The position numbers were made by a program, and so were the translations under genes. A stretch of 64,000 bases of DNA, from the NCBI RefSeq assembly GCF_900101765.1, contig NZ_LT627735.1:1178001-1242000 (forward strand), in the 5' to 3' direction. The notes beneath the pieces are model-generated. The model was given only the letters and a program-made list of their open reading frames with translations, did not search any database and was not told where the DNA came from. This document shows positions 9,439 through 17,684 of this stretch, piece by piece. Source of the DNA: Nonlabens sp. Hel1_33_55. GTDB lineage: Bacteria; Bacteroidota; Bacteroidia; Flavobacteriales; Flavobacteriaceae. Each line of letters begins with the position of its first letter. The first letter of the stretch is position 1.

Positions 9439-9820
9439 CCAATTGCCTGCGGCCGTAGCTCTCCGCTATGAAAATCGGATTTTAATCCAGTCTATATCAT
9501 AAAGATCAATTGACCGAAATCTATCGGATAGCGTAAAGCCAAAGCTTGGTAAAATCCAATTTTCAAGACTCCCAATCTACTCAATTGGCCTGAACGGCAA
9601 AGGTGTGAAACGCCTTGAACAAGAATTGGTTTGTACCTGGAACAACCACGCTGCCACAAACAACAGTCATGAACAATGTATAAAGCGCATGAGGCGTTCC
9701 AAATGCTCAACGCGAGGCTTCAATTCAATAACATTGCATATCTTCATCAAGATAAAACTATTTAAGGCAAGGTAACAGCCAAATGAAGGAGAACGCCTCA
9801 CACGCATTATACCTTTGCCG
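9433..9820 (+). mobile_element. Gene-less cassette B1 with attC-like site 2
   Basis: 388 bases with no credible gene. The body (9432-9595) is bounded by GTTCAGGCCAATTG and its perfect reverse complement CAATTGGCCTGAAC, and further inside by TGAAAATCGGATTTT and AAAATCCAATTTTCA, so it can fold end to end. The attC-like part runs from 9593 to 9822 and is bounded by AACGGCAAAGGT and ACCTTTGCCGTT. Three diverged copies occur at 12169, 14280 and 19194. Of the four copies only this one keeps the original opening core. Small frames on the minus strand here look accidental. Confidence 0.7.
9810..9817 (+). promoter_or_regulatory. Possible promoter -7 box at cassette end (TACCTTTG)
   Basis: TACCTTTG fits the Bacteroidota -7 consensus TAnnTTTG exactly and lies 32 bases before the ATG of the lipoprotein gene at 9850. 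The same box recurs at 12657, 14716 and 19666, each time just ahead of a cassette gene. It also forms part of the attC stem, so its conservation has two possible causes. No clear -33 box. Confidence 0.4.
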
Positions 9821-9849
9821 TTATGTGTAAGTTAGAAAAAACAAATATT

Positions 9850-11205
9850 ATGAAAAAAACTATCTATTTATTATTTACCTGTTTAGTATTAATTTCTTGT
9901 AGTAAAAGTCTTTATACTTCAACTTATGAAACAGATAAACAAGGAGTCTCATATAATTTGCCTAAAAACTTACTAAAAGTTGAAGTCGTTTACACGATAA
10001 ATGAACCTCGATACATAGATAATGGAGAAGATAAAAAACTTGTTGGAGAATTTCCCAAAATAACAATAGAAGACCCTGTATCTATTTCTACAGTTTTGGT
10101 TGCTGACAAATCAAAAACATACCTTATCACCTCTAATGAAATATCTAATAGTTTCTTTTTGAAATCTGATATAGATATAAAACTTTCCGATAATGGACTT
10201 TTATCTTCAATTGATTCAGACGTCGATGACAATTCAATTGATTTTGCTGAAAACATTGTGATATCAAGTGCGAAATTGGCTAAAACTTTAGCAGTACCAG
10301 GATTTCATAAAGGTTCACCTTTTTTAGATGACCAAATAGAAGCGACTAGAAAGGAAATTTATGATTTTATTATAAAAATACAGAGAGATATTATCAAAAT
10401 AAAAAAGAAAGAAGATTTAGAGCTTGCGTTGAAAAAAGTTGATTTTTATAAAAGTCAAATTGAATGGAGCTTGAAGAATTTTAAAACATATTACAAGAAA
10501 ACAAAATTAAAATACACTATTATCATTGACCCAACAGAGAAGTACACGAAAAAAGGTGTTTCATCAATTGTGGAAAATAGTAAAATATATCACAACATAT
10601 TCCCTACACATATTTTTCCCGACGGAAGCGAATTTAATGATACAATTTCTATCGAATTACCTCAAACAAAAGAAAATCTATTCGACCCATTAAAAGGAAA
10701 AGAACAAGTGCAAGGAATTGTATACAGAGCACCATCAAATGTGAATATAGACATAACCTCAAATAAAAATTTATTAGGTACTACATCTATTTATTTAGCT
10801 CAATTTGGAAAGACCTCTGTAATTCCAGTAGATTCTAAAAAAGGTGGAAAAAAGAAAACATCCCTTGTTTTTAGTTCTGTAACAGGTGGTTTAGTTAATC
10901 AAAAAGTTGTTGCTGGTAGTTCTTCTGAAAAATTATCAAAATCTATAAAAAATTCTGTCGATGCTGTTAGCGAAACTATTGAATACTTAAAATTTGAGGC
11001 GGAAATAAAAGAATTAACAAAAGAAAAATCAATAAAAGACCTGAAAGACTCTTTAAAAGAGCCTGAAAAAGTCGAAGAAGAAAGTGAAACGGAATTTGAA
11101 AGAATTTTAAGGGAAACAAAAGAAAAACAACAAATATTAGAGCTGGAGTTACTTATAAAACAAATTCAAAAACAAATTGAAAAATTAGAAGAAGACAGTG
11201 AATAA
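9850..11205 (+). CDS. Uncharacterised lipoprotein with C-terminal coiled coil, cassette 3
   Basis: 451 residues from the ATG at 9850, which opens a lipoprotein signal (MKKTIYLLFTCLVLISCSKS, lipobox Cys 17). An earlier in-frame ATG at 9823 would sit in the cassette core and put nine extra residues ahead of the signal. The mature part has a beta-rich N-terminal half, a lysine-rich helical middle (about 180-225) and a strongly charged coiled-coil tail (about 370-450: EIKELTKEKS, DLKDSLKEPE, KEKQQILELELLIKQIQKQI). No family is recognised with certainty. Likely outer-membrane anchored. AT-rich and alone in its cassette. Confidence 0.65.
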   Translation: MKKTIYLLFTCLVLISCSKSLYTSTYETDKQGVSYNLPKNLLKVEVVYTINEPRYIDNGEDKKLVGEFPKITIEDPVSISTVLVADKSKTYLITSNEISNSFFLKSDIDIKLSDNGLLSSIDSDVDDNSIDFAENIVISSAKLAKTLAVPGFHKGSPFLDDQIEATRKEIYDFIIKIQRDIIKIKKKEDLELALKKVDFYKSQIEWSLKNFKTYYKKTKLKYTIIIDPTEKYTKKGVSSIVENSKIYHNIFPTHIFPDGSEFNDTISIELPQTKENLFDPLKGKEQVQGIVYRAPSNVNIDITSNKNLLGTTSIYLAQFGKTSVIPVDSKKGGKKKTSLVFSSVTGGLVNQKVVAGSSSEKLSKSIKNSVDAVSETIEYLKFEAEIKELTKEKSIKDLKDSLKEPEKVEEESETEFERILRETKEKQQILELELLIKQIQKQIEKLEEDSE

Positions 11206-11207
11206 CC

Positions 11208-11345
11208 TACACATAACACCGTATAAAAATAATTGCGGTTTAGTGCTTAATCAAAGGTCGTTGCGTGTTTGTAACGTCTGAATTTCTTTCGGAAATTCCT
11301 CGCATACAAACCCGCAACTATTCTTATACATAAACGTTGTACTGC
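11208..11345 (+). other. attC-like site 3 (short type)
   Basis: Opens TACACATAAC (11208-11217), complementary to its own cassette start GTTATGTGTA at 9820. Closes with GTT at 11336-11338. Inner arms ACCGTATAAAAATAATTGCGG and CCGCAACTATTCTTATAC pair imperfectly. About 135 bases, within the range of classical attC sites. Confidence 0.7.
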
Positions 11346-11365
11346 ATTAAACCAATCATTAAACT

Positions 11366-11971
11366 ATGAGCTTATTCAAAGGTTTGTTTTCTTCAAATAA
11401 GTCTGAAAAAGAGTTCGGAATTGAACTTTTTAGAGCATTGTACGAACCGAACAAACAAAAGGTTATTGAACTGATAACAAAAGGTAAGATTGACCTAAAC
11501 GGATATTTAGATAATTCAAATTCAATTCTTATCAATGCAGTAAACTGTTCGTCTGAATTTCAAGACTCAAAAGAACAGTTAGATTTAATAAACTACCTGC
11601 TCGAAAATAATGCGGATGTAAATTATAAAAACGATAACGGATTTAATGCCTTACATATCGCTCTATCATATCATAATCTTTCAAAAACTTCTTTACTTCT
11701 TATTAATAGTGGAAATCCTAATATAAATGATGCGGAAAATAAAAATGGAAATAGTCCTATATTTACTGCAATTCGTGAATATGGATTGACTTGGCGGGAT
11801 GAACAGAAAGAGGTCAATCAATTAAGATTTGAGATTATTAAAGAATTATTGAATCGTGGTGCTGATTTAGACCAAAAAAACAAGCACGGAATTTCATCGA
11901 GAAAATGGCTTGAGACCATTGCCGAAAATGATAAATTGCATAATCTGATTAAAGAATATGACGGAAAATAA
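11366..11971 (+). CDS. Ankyrin-repeat protein, cassette 4
   Basis: 201 residues, no signal peptide or membrane segment, so probably cytoplasmic. Ankyrin-type repeats are visible: LLENNADVNYKNDNGFNALH (about 87-106), LLINSGNPNINDAENKNGNS (about 120-139) and LLNRGADLDQKNKHGISSRK (about 168-187), with a more degenerate repeat near residues 25-60 (ELITKGKIDLNGYLDNSNSI). Ankyrin repeats bind protein partners. No catalytic domain is attached. The cassette starts GTTGTACTGCA at 11336 and ends with the near-complement CGCAGTACAAC. Confidence 0.75.
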   Translation: MSLFKGLFSSNKSEKEFGIELFRALYEPNKQKVIELITKGKIDLNGYLDNSNSILINAVNCSSEFQDSKEQLDLINYLLENNADVNYKNDNGFNALHIALSYHNLSKTSLLLINSGNPNINDAENKNGNSPIFTAIREYGLTWRDEQKEVNQLRFEIIKELLNRGADLDQKNKHGISSRKWLETIAENDKLHNLIKEYDGK

Positions 11972-11972
11972 C

Positions 11973-12176
11973 GCAGTACAACAACGTATAAAAATAATAG
12001 GGCAATTGTAGCAAAACCGAATGGTTCGGGCGCATTTGCAAGGTCGCCAAATTTTTAAATTTGGCTATTTGAGAAAAGAAAGGTAAATAGAAAATTTAAA
12101 AATTCGGCTTGTGTTTCATTCGAAAAATTAACGCTTATTTTCAGCGCTACTTTTCATATACAAAACCGTTCAGGCT
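11973..12176 (+). other. attC-like site 4 (long type)
   Basis: Opens GCAGTACAAC (11973-11982), closes with GTT at 12168-12170. Contains the stem pair GCCAAATTTTTAAATTTGGC and AAATTTAAAAATTCGGC shared by sites 1, 6, 7, 9, 10 and 14. Confidence 0.7.
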
Positions 12177-12667
12177 AATTGCCTGCGGCCGTAGCTTTTT
12201 GTCTTCCTCTCGTTCGCTATCTCACTCGTCGGAGACAGGATGAAAATTGGATTTTGATCCAGTCAATACTATAAAAATCAATTGACCGAAACCTGTCGGA
12301 TAGCGTGAAGCCAAAGCTTGGTAAAATCCAATTTTCAAGACCTGCCTGCCAGAGGCACGACAGGCAGGCTCCCAATCTACTCTTATGTCTTCCTCTCGCT
12401 CGTCGGAGACAGAAACGGCAAAGGTGTGAAACGCCTTGAACATGAATTGGTTTGTACCTGGAACAACCACGCTGCCACAGACAACTGGCATAAACAATGT
12501 ATAAAGCGCATGAGGTGTGCATTCCTCTCGCTGCGCTCGTCGGATGCAGGATGCTACTCGTGAGGCAATAATTCAATGACATTGCATATCTTCATCAACC
12601 TAAAACAATTAAGGCAAAGTAACAGCCAAATGAAAGGGAACGCCTCACACGCATTATACCTTTGCCG
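12169..12667 (+). mobile_element. Gene-less cassette B2 with attC-like site 5
   Basis: Diverged copy of cassette B1, 499 bases, no credible gene. Compared with B1 it has short hairpins inserted: a GTCTTCC..GGAGAC hairpin near 12200-12240, a GCCTGCC..GGCAGGC hairpin at about 12347-12374, another GTCTTCC..GGAGAC replacing the opening core just before AAC at 12414, and a GCATTCC..GGATGC hairpin at about 12517-12549. The attC-like part is about 12414-12675 (AACGGCAAAGGT ... ACCTTTGCCGTT). Because the opening core was replaced, the start/end complementarity seen in B1 is lost here. Confidence 0.65.
12657..12664 (+). promoter_or_regulatory. Possible promoter -7 box at cassette end (TACCTTTG)
   Basis: Exact TAnnTTTG match, 21 bases before the ATG of the first TPM lipoprotein gene at 12686. 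Confidence 0.4.
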
Positions 12668-12685
12668 TTGCCAACAATACGAAAA

Positions 12686-13225
12686 ATGAAAATCGGAACT
12701 AAAATATTAATCCTTTTCTTGACTTTAAATTTTCTTTCTTGCAAAGGAATTGCTCAAGAAACGGAAACTAAAAAACCGACAACTGAAATTGATTTTTCAG
12801 ACAAAGAAAAAAGTTCTATTCCGAAACCAATTGGAATTATAAATGATTACGGACAAATTTTTACGGAATCACAACGAACTGAATTATCGAAAATTCTTTA
12901 CGATTACAATATTGAAACGACAAGACAAATTGTTGTGGTTACAGTTGACAGCATAAAATCATATAACGATATCCAAAAATTCGCAACGGATTTAGGACAA
13001 ACTTGGGGAGTTGGAACGGCTGAAAAAAATAACGGATTGACAATAGTTGTGTGTAATCCTTGCAGACAAATCGGAATTGCAACTGGAACTGGAACTGAAT
13101 TGATTTTGACTGACGAAGTTTGTAAAAAAGTAATTGACGAAAAAATAATACCTGAATTTAAAAACGGAGAATTTTATATCGGAATTAAAAAAGGCATGAT
13201 AGAATTAATAGAAAAGTGGAAATAA
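12686..13225 (+). CDS. TPM-domain lipoprotein, copy 1, cassette 6
   Basis: 179 residues from the ATG at 12686. The signal MKIGTKILILFLTLNFLSCKG ends in a lipobox cysteine, which is why this start is preferred to an in-frame TTG at 12662 inside the cassette core. The mature part matches the TPM fold: a GIINDYGQIFTESQRTELSK entry, the strand RQIVVVTVDSIKSY, then NNGLTIVVCNPCRQIGIATG and a C-terminal helix pair. TPM domains occur in Psb32/YgcG proteins and in putative phosphatases. The function here is unknown, probably periplasmic or at the outer membrane. A near-identical copy sits at 19695. Cassette start GTTGCCAACA and end TGTTGGCAAC are perfect complements. Confidence 0.8.
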   Translation: MKIGTKILILFLTLNFLSCKGIAQETETKKPTTEIDFSDKEKSSIPKPIGIINDYGQIFTESQRTELSKILYDYNIETTRQIVVVTVDSIKSYNDIQKFATDLGQTWGVGTAEKNNGLTIVVCNPCRQIGIATGTGTELILTDEVCKKVIDEKIIPEFKNGEFYIGIKKGMIELIEKWK

Positions 13226-13229
13226 GTAC

Positions 13230-13427
13230 TGTTGGCAACAACGTATATAGCTCATAGCTAGTAAGTTGCTTAATCGAAATTAAGGCATATTTGCTAGTCC
13301 GCCAAATTTTTTAATTTGGCTTATTGAGAAAAAAGATAATAAGAAAATTAAAAAATTCGGCTCGTGCTCAATCCGAAAATAATTTCATAATTTGCACGCT
13401 ACGAGCCATATACACAACCGTTAGGCA
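13230..13427 (+). other. attC-like site 6 (long type)
   Basis: Opens TGTTGGCAAC (13230-13239), closes GTTAGGC (13420-13426). Very similar to site 1 (GTATATAGCTCATAGCTA ... CACGCTACGAGCCATATAC), with an inner AAATTTTTTAATTTGGC / AAATTAAAAAATTCGGC stem. Confidence 0.7.
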
Positions 13428-13440
13428 TAATTTAAAAAAA

Positions 13441-14079
13441 ATGAGAAATACATTAATAATTCTGATTTCAATATTATTTTTTGGCTGTGGAGCGAAAAAA
13501 CAAACTGCAACTAAATCGAATGACATTTTTGCAGAAGCACAAGAAATGATTAAAAATGAACAATGGAAACAAGCGGAAGAAAGGCTAAATACATTGATAA
13601 CTTTATATCCAAATAATGCTGATTTATATTTTAAGCGTGGATACGTTCGAGAAATGGATTTGAGATACGAAGAATGTATTCCTGACTTTACAAAAGCTAT
13701 TTCTTTAAAGCCAAGTATGCACACAGCTCGAACCAATCGTGGATTTGCATATCGAAATTTGGAGCAATACGAAAAAGCTATTGCAGATTTTACGGCTGAA
13801 CTTGCTGTAAATCCAAACGCATATTCTTACGAACATAGAAGTCAAGTTTACTATTTGACGAAAGAATATGGAAAAGCTTTGACGGACGTAAACAAATCAA
13901 TACAAAAAGACCCAAATAACTCAATTTCATTTAAGACCAGAGCATTAATTTACAAAGCGACTGATTTAAAAAAAGAAGCCTGTGCCGATAAACAAACTGC
14001 GTTAGAACTAAATATTTTAGAAAAATATCCAAAATACGAAACAGATATTTCGGAATTGGTTGAATACTGTCGCGAATAA
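13441..14079 (+). CDS. TPR lipoprotein, cassette 7
   Basis: 212 residues from the ATG at 13441, which opens a lipoprotein signal (MRNTLIILISILFFGCGAKK). A longer frame from 13324 would translate the attC site and is rejected. At least four tetratricopeptide repeats are visible: QWKQAEERLNTLITLYPNNA, RYEECIPDFTKAISLKPSMH, QYEKAIADFTAELAVNPNAY and EYGKALTDVNKSIQKDPNNS. TPR lipoproteins act as scaffolds for envelope complexes. The partner is unknown. Cassette ends GTTAGGCATA and TATGCCTAAC are exact complements. Confidence 0.8.
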   Translation: MRNTLIILISILFFGCGAKKQTATKSNDIFAEAQEMIKNEQWKQAEERLNTLITLYPNNADLYFKRGYVREMDLRYEECIPDFTKAISLKPSMHTARTNRGFAYRNLEQYEKAIADFTAELAVNPNAYSYEHRSQVYYLTKEYGKALTDVNKSIQKDPNNSISFKTRALIYKATDLKKEACADKQTALELNILEKYPKYETDISELVEYCRE

Positions 14080-14083
14080 AAAC

Positions 14084-14287
14084 TATGCCTAACAATGTAT
14101 ATAAAAAATAGCGCGGGCATTAGCAAACACATAGGTTCGGGAACTTTTTCGATGTCGCCAAATTTTTAAATTTGGCTATTTGAGACAAAAAAGATAAATA
14201 GAAAAATTTAAAAATTCGGCTTGAGTTTAACCGAATGGATAGCGCACTTTTTCAGCGCTACTTTTCATATACTCGACCGTTCAGGCC
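14084..14287 (+). other. attC-like site 7 (long type)
   Basis: Opens TATGCCTAAC (14084-14093), a classical RYYYAAC core, closes with GTT at 14279-14281. Shares the internal stem GCCAAATTTTTAAATTTGGC with sites 4, 9 and 10, and its right end TTTTTCAGCGCTACTTTTCA with sites 9 and 10. Confidence 0.7.
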
Positions 14288-14726
14288 AATTGCCTGCGGC
14301 CGTAGCTCTCCGCTATGAAAATCGGATTTTGATCCAGTCTTTACCATAAAAATCAATTGACCGAAATCTATCCGATAGAATAAAGTCAAAGCTTGGTAAA
14401 ATCCAATTTTCAAGACTCCCGATCTACTCTTATGTCTTCCTCTCGCTCCTACCTCGCTCGTCGGAGACAGAAACGGCAAAGGTGTGAAACGCCTTGAGCA
14501 AGAATTGGTTTATACTTGGAACAACCACGCTGCCACAGACAACTGGCATGAACAATGTATAAAGCGCATGAGGTGTGCATTCCTCTCGCTGGGCTCGTCG
14601 GATGCAGGATGCTACTCGTGAGGCAATAATTCAATGACATTGCATATCTTCATCAATCTTAAACAATTTAAAGCAAGGTAACAGCCAAATGAAAGGGAAC
14701 GCCTCACACGCATTATACCTTTGCCG
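14280..14726 (+). mobile_element. Gene-less cassette B3 with attC-like site 8
   Basis: 447 bases, related to B1. The left half is B1-like without the first hairpin insert. The right half carries GTCTTCC..GGAGAC just before AAC at 14472, and GCATTCC..GGATGC inside the attC-like part (about 14472-14733). No credible gene. Confidence 0.65.
14716..14723 (+). promoter_or_regulatory. Possible promoter -7 box at cassette end (TACCTTTG)
   Basis: Exact TAnnTTTG match in the right arm of attC-like site 8, 71 bases before the nuclease gene at 14795. A second, better placed box lies at 14765. Confidence 0.35.
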
Positions 14727-14764
14727 TTGTCTTTAATGCTGAAAAAATCCGTTTCATAAAATTA

Positions 14765-14772
14765 TATCTTTG
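14765..14772 (+). promoter_or_regulatory. Possible promoter -7 box inside cassette 9 (TATCTTTG)
   Basis: Exact TAnnTTTG match, 22 bases before the ATG at 14795. A TTTC at about 14752-14755 could be a weak -33 element. It lies inside the cassette, outside any attC stem, so this cassette probably carries its own promoter. Confidence 0.45.
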
Positions 14773-14794
14773 CTTTTGAACCGAATTGAATTTT

Positions 14795-15709
14795 ATGAAT
14801 CAACAAAATAAAAAAATATCTGCTCAAGGAATATTAGCTTTGAAAGAAGCATTATCTGTTATTTTTTGGAAAAAAGAACAGTTAAAAGATTTTGTGAAAT
14901 TGACTTTGAATAACTCATCGATTGTTAATTACATTGACTGGTCAGGCTCAAAACGAGAAAGTGTAAAGGAATTGTTAGAAAGAATGACTAATCGCCTTGA
15001 TATTTACCGTGATGATTTAATGAATTTAATTTTAGCAGTAACTGATTTCAATGACTATTCACATCTTGAATTTTGGGATGAAGATGGCTCAAAGAGAAAA
15101 AAAGCCAAATTAGCTGTAGAAAAGTTAAGAACGCAAACGAAAGGTTACATCCAAATCACAAAAGAAAAAGATGATGCACGCAAAAGAAAATTAGAAGTTG
15201 AGAAAAGAATTGCAAAAAGCAAATCACTTGATGATGAATTAATTGCCTTAAAAAATAGATTTATTGAAATCTCAATGATGACGAATCTGCAAAAACGAGG
15301 TTTTGAATTAGAGCCATTTTTAAACGATTTGTTTCTACTTTACGATTTAGACCCAAAAGGCTCGTTTAAAAATTATGGAGAGCAAATTGATGGGGCATTT
15401 ACTTTTGATAACACAGATTACTTAATGGAGGCTAAATGGAAACGACAAGTAGATAGAAGTGATTTAGCAAGTTTTACATATAAAGTTGAAACCAAATTAA
15501 GAATCGCAATGGGTTTGATGGTAACTATTGATGGACTAACACCACAAGCGATTGCACCAGAATTTAAGTCAATAATAATTATGGATGGAGTGGATATTAT
15601 GGCAGTTCTTGAAGGTCGAGTAAAATTGCCAGATTTGCTTTATCGAAAAAGGAGAAAAGCAAACGAAACAGGAAAGATTTATGTCAACTATTTTGAGTTG
15701 ATTGGATAA
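14795..15709 (+). CDS. Restriction endonuclease-like PD-(D/E)XK protein, cassette 9
   Basis: 304 residues from the ATG at 14795 (a TTG three codons earlier is less likely). The N-terminal 160 residues are helical and charged (KDDARKRKLEVEKRIAKSKS coiled coil near 125-150). The C-terminal part has a nuclease core: Asp 199 in GEQIDGAFTF, then Glu 212 and Lys 214 in YLMEAKWKRQ, preceded by a helix with LQKRGFELEPFLNDLFLLYD as in Mrr-like restriction enzymes. The likely activity is DNA cleavage, perhaps of modified or foreign DNA. No methyltransferase lies beside it, so a modification-dependent or effector role is inferred. Cassette ends GTTGTCTTTAATG and CACTAAAGACAAC match at all but one base. 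Confidence 0.75.
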   Translation: MNQQNKKISAQGILALKEALSVIFWKKEQLKDFVKLTLNNSSIVNYIDWSGSKRESVKELLERMTNRLDIYRDDLMNLILAVTDFNDYSHLEFWDEDGSKRKKAKLAVEKLRTQTKGYIQITKEKDDARKRKLEVEKRIAKSKSLDDELIALKNRFIEISMMTNLQKRGFELEPFLNDLFLLYDLDPKGSFKNYGEQIDGAFTFDNTDYLMEAKWKRQVDRSDLASFTYKVETKLRIAMGLMVTIDGLTPQAIAPEFKSIIIMDGVDIMAVLEGRVKLPDLLYRKRRKANETGKIYVNYFELIG

Positions 15710-15724
15710 AGACATTGCGGAAAG

Positions 15725-15934
15725 CACTAAAGACAACAACGTATAAAAACAATAGGGCAATGGTAGCAAAACCGAATGGTTCATGCACTTTTTAGAAGTC
15801 GCCAAATTTTTAAATTTGGCTTATTGAGAAAAGTAAAGTAATAAGAAAAATTTAAAAATTCGGCTCGGGTTCAACCGAATGGATAGCGCACTTTTTCAGC
15901 GCTACTTTTCATATACTCGAACGTTATCTCTCAT
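15725..15934 (+). other. attC-like site 9 (long type)
   Basis: Opens CACTAAAGACAAC (15725-15737), closes with GTT at 15923-15925. Inner arms GCCAAATTTTTAAATTTGGC and AAATTTAAAAATTCGGC. Right part nearly identical to sites 7 and 10. Confidence 0.7.
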
Positions 15935-15946
15935 TATAATCAACCT

Positions 15947-16795
15947 ATGAAAAGAAGTTTCAGATTTAATAAATTATATGTGATTGAATCACTCGAAGCT
16001 GATGAAAAACAAACTGGAACCGAATTGTACAATGATTTATTGCGATGGAAAGTTATTGGCACCGAAAAGTTAAGTGCTGAAATAATAAATGCAAACTCAA
16101 AAAAAGAATTTTTCTCGATAATACAAAGAATTCAAAGTGACTGTAAAAAGGAAGACATCTTCCCGATTATTCACCTCGAAATTCACGGTAGTAAATATTT
16201 AGATGGGCTCGTTTTAAATTCCGGAGAATTGATTAGATGGATGGAATTGTACGATGATTTGGTAAGACTAAATGAGAGTATAGGTAATAATCTTTTTTTA
16301 ACAATGGCAGTATGTCACGGCGCACATTTGATGCAATTAATTAAAATTGATAAGCCTTCACCATATTGGGGAATAATCGGCTCTTTCGATGAAATTTACC
16401 AACAAGATATATTAGTAAGGTATAATCAATTTTACGACGAGTTTCTAACATCATTTGATTTAGATAAGTCAATTGAGAGATTGCAAAAAGCTAACGAAAT
16501 AATGCCAGCTGATTATAGATATATAAATTCGGAAGAAACGTTTGAAAAAGTATATAATGATTACTTGAACGAACAATTTTCTACGAAAGCCATTAAAAAG
16601 AGAGCAAATGATACTATTATTGAAGAAAATTTAAATATTGTAACAAGAAATGATAAGAGAAAATTTTATAGAGATTTTAGGAAAAGATTAGAGAAAACCA
16701 AAAAGCATTATTTTCAGAAACATCACGATATATTTTTTATGATTGACAAGTTCCCAAATAATAAGAATAGATTTAAAGTTAATGTAACACCCTAA
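15947..16795 (+). CDS. Putative clan CD (caspase/CHAT-like) protease, cassette 10
   Basis: 282 residues, no signal peptide, so cytoplasmic. The strand FPIIHLEIHG ends in His 80-Gly 81, and 40 residues later FLTMAVCHGA supplies Cys 123-His-Gly-Ala. This spacing and the hydrophobic strand before each residue match the catalytic His-Gly and Cys dyad of caspase, metacaspase and CHAT peptidases. The C-terminal 90 residues are basic and helical (KAIKKRANDTIIEENL, RRDFRKRLEKTKKHYF-like). No sensor or regulatory domain is fused, unlike many defence CHAT proteins. Family assignment is by eye. A defence effector role is inference. Starts GTTATCTCTCATTA, ends TAACGAGAGATAAC (one mismatch). Confidence 0.55.
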   Translation: MKRSFRFNKLYVIESLEADEKQTGTELYNDLLRWKVIGTEKLSAEIINANSKKEFFSIIQRIQSDCKKEDIFPIIHLEIHGSKYLDGLVLNSGELIRWMELYDDLVRLNESIGNNLFLTMAVCHGAHLMQLIKIDKPSPYWGIIGSFDEIYQQDILVRYNQFYDEFLTSFDLDKSIERLQKANEIMPADYRYINSEETFEKVYNDYLNEQFSTKAIKKRANDTIIEENLNIVTRNDKRKFYRDFRKRLEKTKKHYFQKHHDIFFMIDKFPNNKNRFKVNVTP

Positions 16796-16800
16796 AATAA

Positions 16801-17004
16801 CGAGAGATAACAATGTATATAAAAAATAGCGCGAGCAGTTCCTAACTCAAAGGTTTGGGCACTTTTTCGAGGTCGCCAAATTTTTAAATTTGGCTATTTG
16901 AGAAAAGAAAAATAAATAGAAAAATTTAAAAATTCGGCTTGAGTATAACCGAATGGATAGCGTACTTTTTCAGCGCTACTTTTCATATACTCGACCGTTG
17001 CCAT
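16801..17004 (+). other. attC-like site 10 (long type)
   Basis: Opens CGAGAGATAAC (16801-16811), closes with GTT at 16997-16999. Nearly the same as site 7 over its full length, including the GTATATAAAAAATAGCGCG left arm. Confidence 0.7.
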
Positions 17005-17012
17005 TAATTTGA

Positions 17013-17684
17013 ATGAAACTAACTGACCAAATAAAAATCCGAGAACTGAAATTCAAACCAAAGGTGGAAATTTTAGAAAATACCGTTGAATTGAACGACA
17101 TCGGAATTTCAATTCCAATACTCAACGGATTTACAGTTGATGACGGTGGAATTTTTGAAAATTTTAAAACGGAATATATTTTTCCAGAAAACTCGGAATT
17201 TTCAAAAAAGGACAGAGAAAACTTTGAAAACGGGATTTTTCCACCTGTTTTTACACTCAAAAAAAGTAATGGAAGACCAATTATTGCTTGTTACTTATTT
17301 GACATTAGAGCATTAAAAGGTGGAAGTAACCTAAACATTCGGAGCATAAACAAGTTTGAGTTAATGTGGACACCATATTTAGCAAAAAAGACAAACGAAG
17401 TACCAATGAATGCCAAAAGGATTCTGAAAAACCTGACTGGAGCACTTTCGACCGAATACGGATTTGAATATAAAACCAAAAATGGAACTGAATCAATTCC
17501 ATCTAATTTAAGAATATTGACATACGAAGTTGGGAATTTTGTATTGACTTTTTATTTAGTTTATGATAAGGCGAATGACTTGAAACAAACCGAGTTGGAT
17601 TCTTTCATTGACGGAATAAAAACTAATGGCAACAATGGCTATAATTCATTGTGGCAAAAAGCTAAATCGATGTTTTATCTATAA
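17013..17684 (+). CDS. Unknown protein, cassette 11, reading into its attC
   Basis: 223 residues, soluble, no signal peptide. No family recognised. It is beta-rich, with hydrophobic strands RPIIACYLFDIRAL (about 90-103) and VGNFVLTFYLVYDKA (about 174-188), and an EYGFEYKTKNGTESIP loop. It starts only 14 bases after the cassette core (GTTGCCATTAAT at 16997). The closing core TAATGGCAAC at 17624-17633 lies inside the gene, so the last 17-20 residues (NNGYNSLWQKAKSMFYL) are encoded by the attC-like site. Either the protein ends in attC-derived sequence, or an original stop was lost by recombination. Confidence 0.6.
   Translation: MKLTDQIKIRELKFKPKVEILENTVELNDIGISIPILNGFTVDDGGIFENFKTEYIFPENSEFSKKDRENFENGIFPPVFTLKKSNGRPIIACYLFDIRALKGGSNLNIRSINKFELMWTPYLAKKTNEVPMNAKRILKNLTGALSTEYGFEYKTKNGTESIPSNLRILTYEVGNFVLTFYLVYDKANDLKQTELDSFIDGIKTNGNNGYNSLWQKAKSMFYL

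Noticed and set aside
12217..12582. Minus-strand frames of 60-120 codons in the gene-less cassettes (also 9492-9710, 14258-14479, 14449-14640, 19289-19519)
   Set aside because: They cross attC stems and hairpin inserts, change frame between the copies and have no start signals. The reading frames are artefacts of the repeats.
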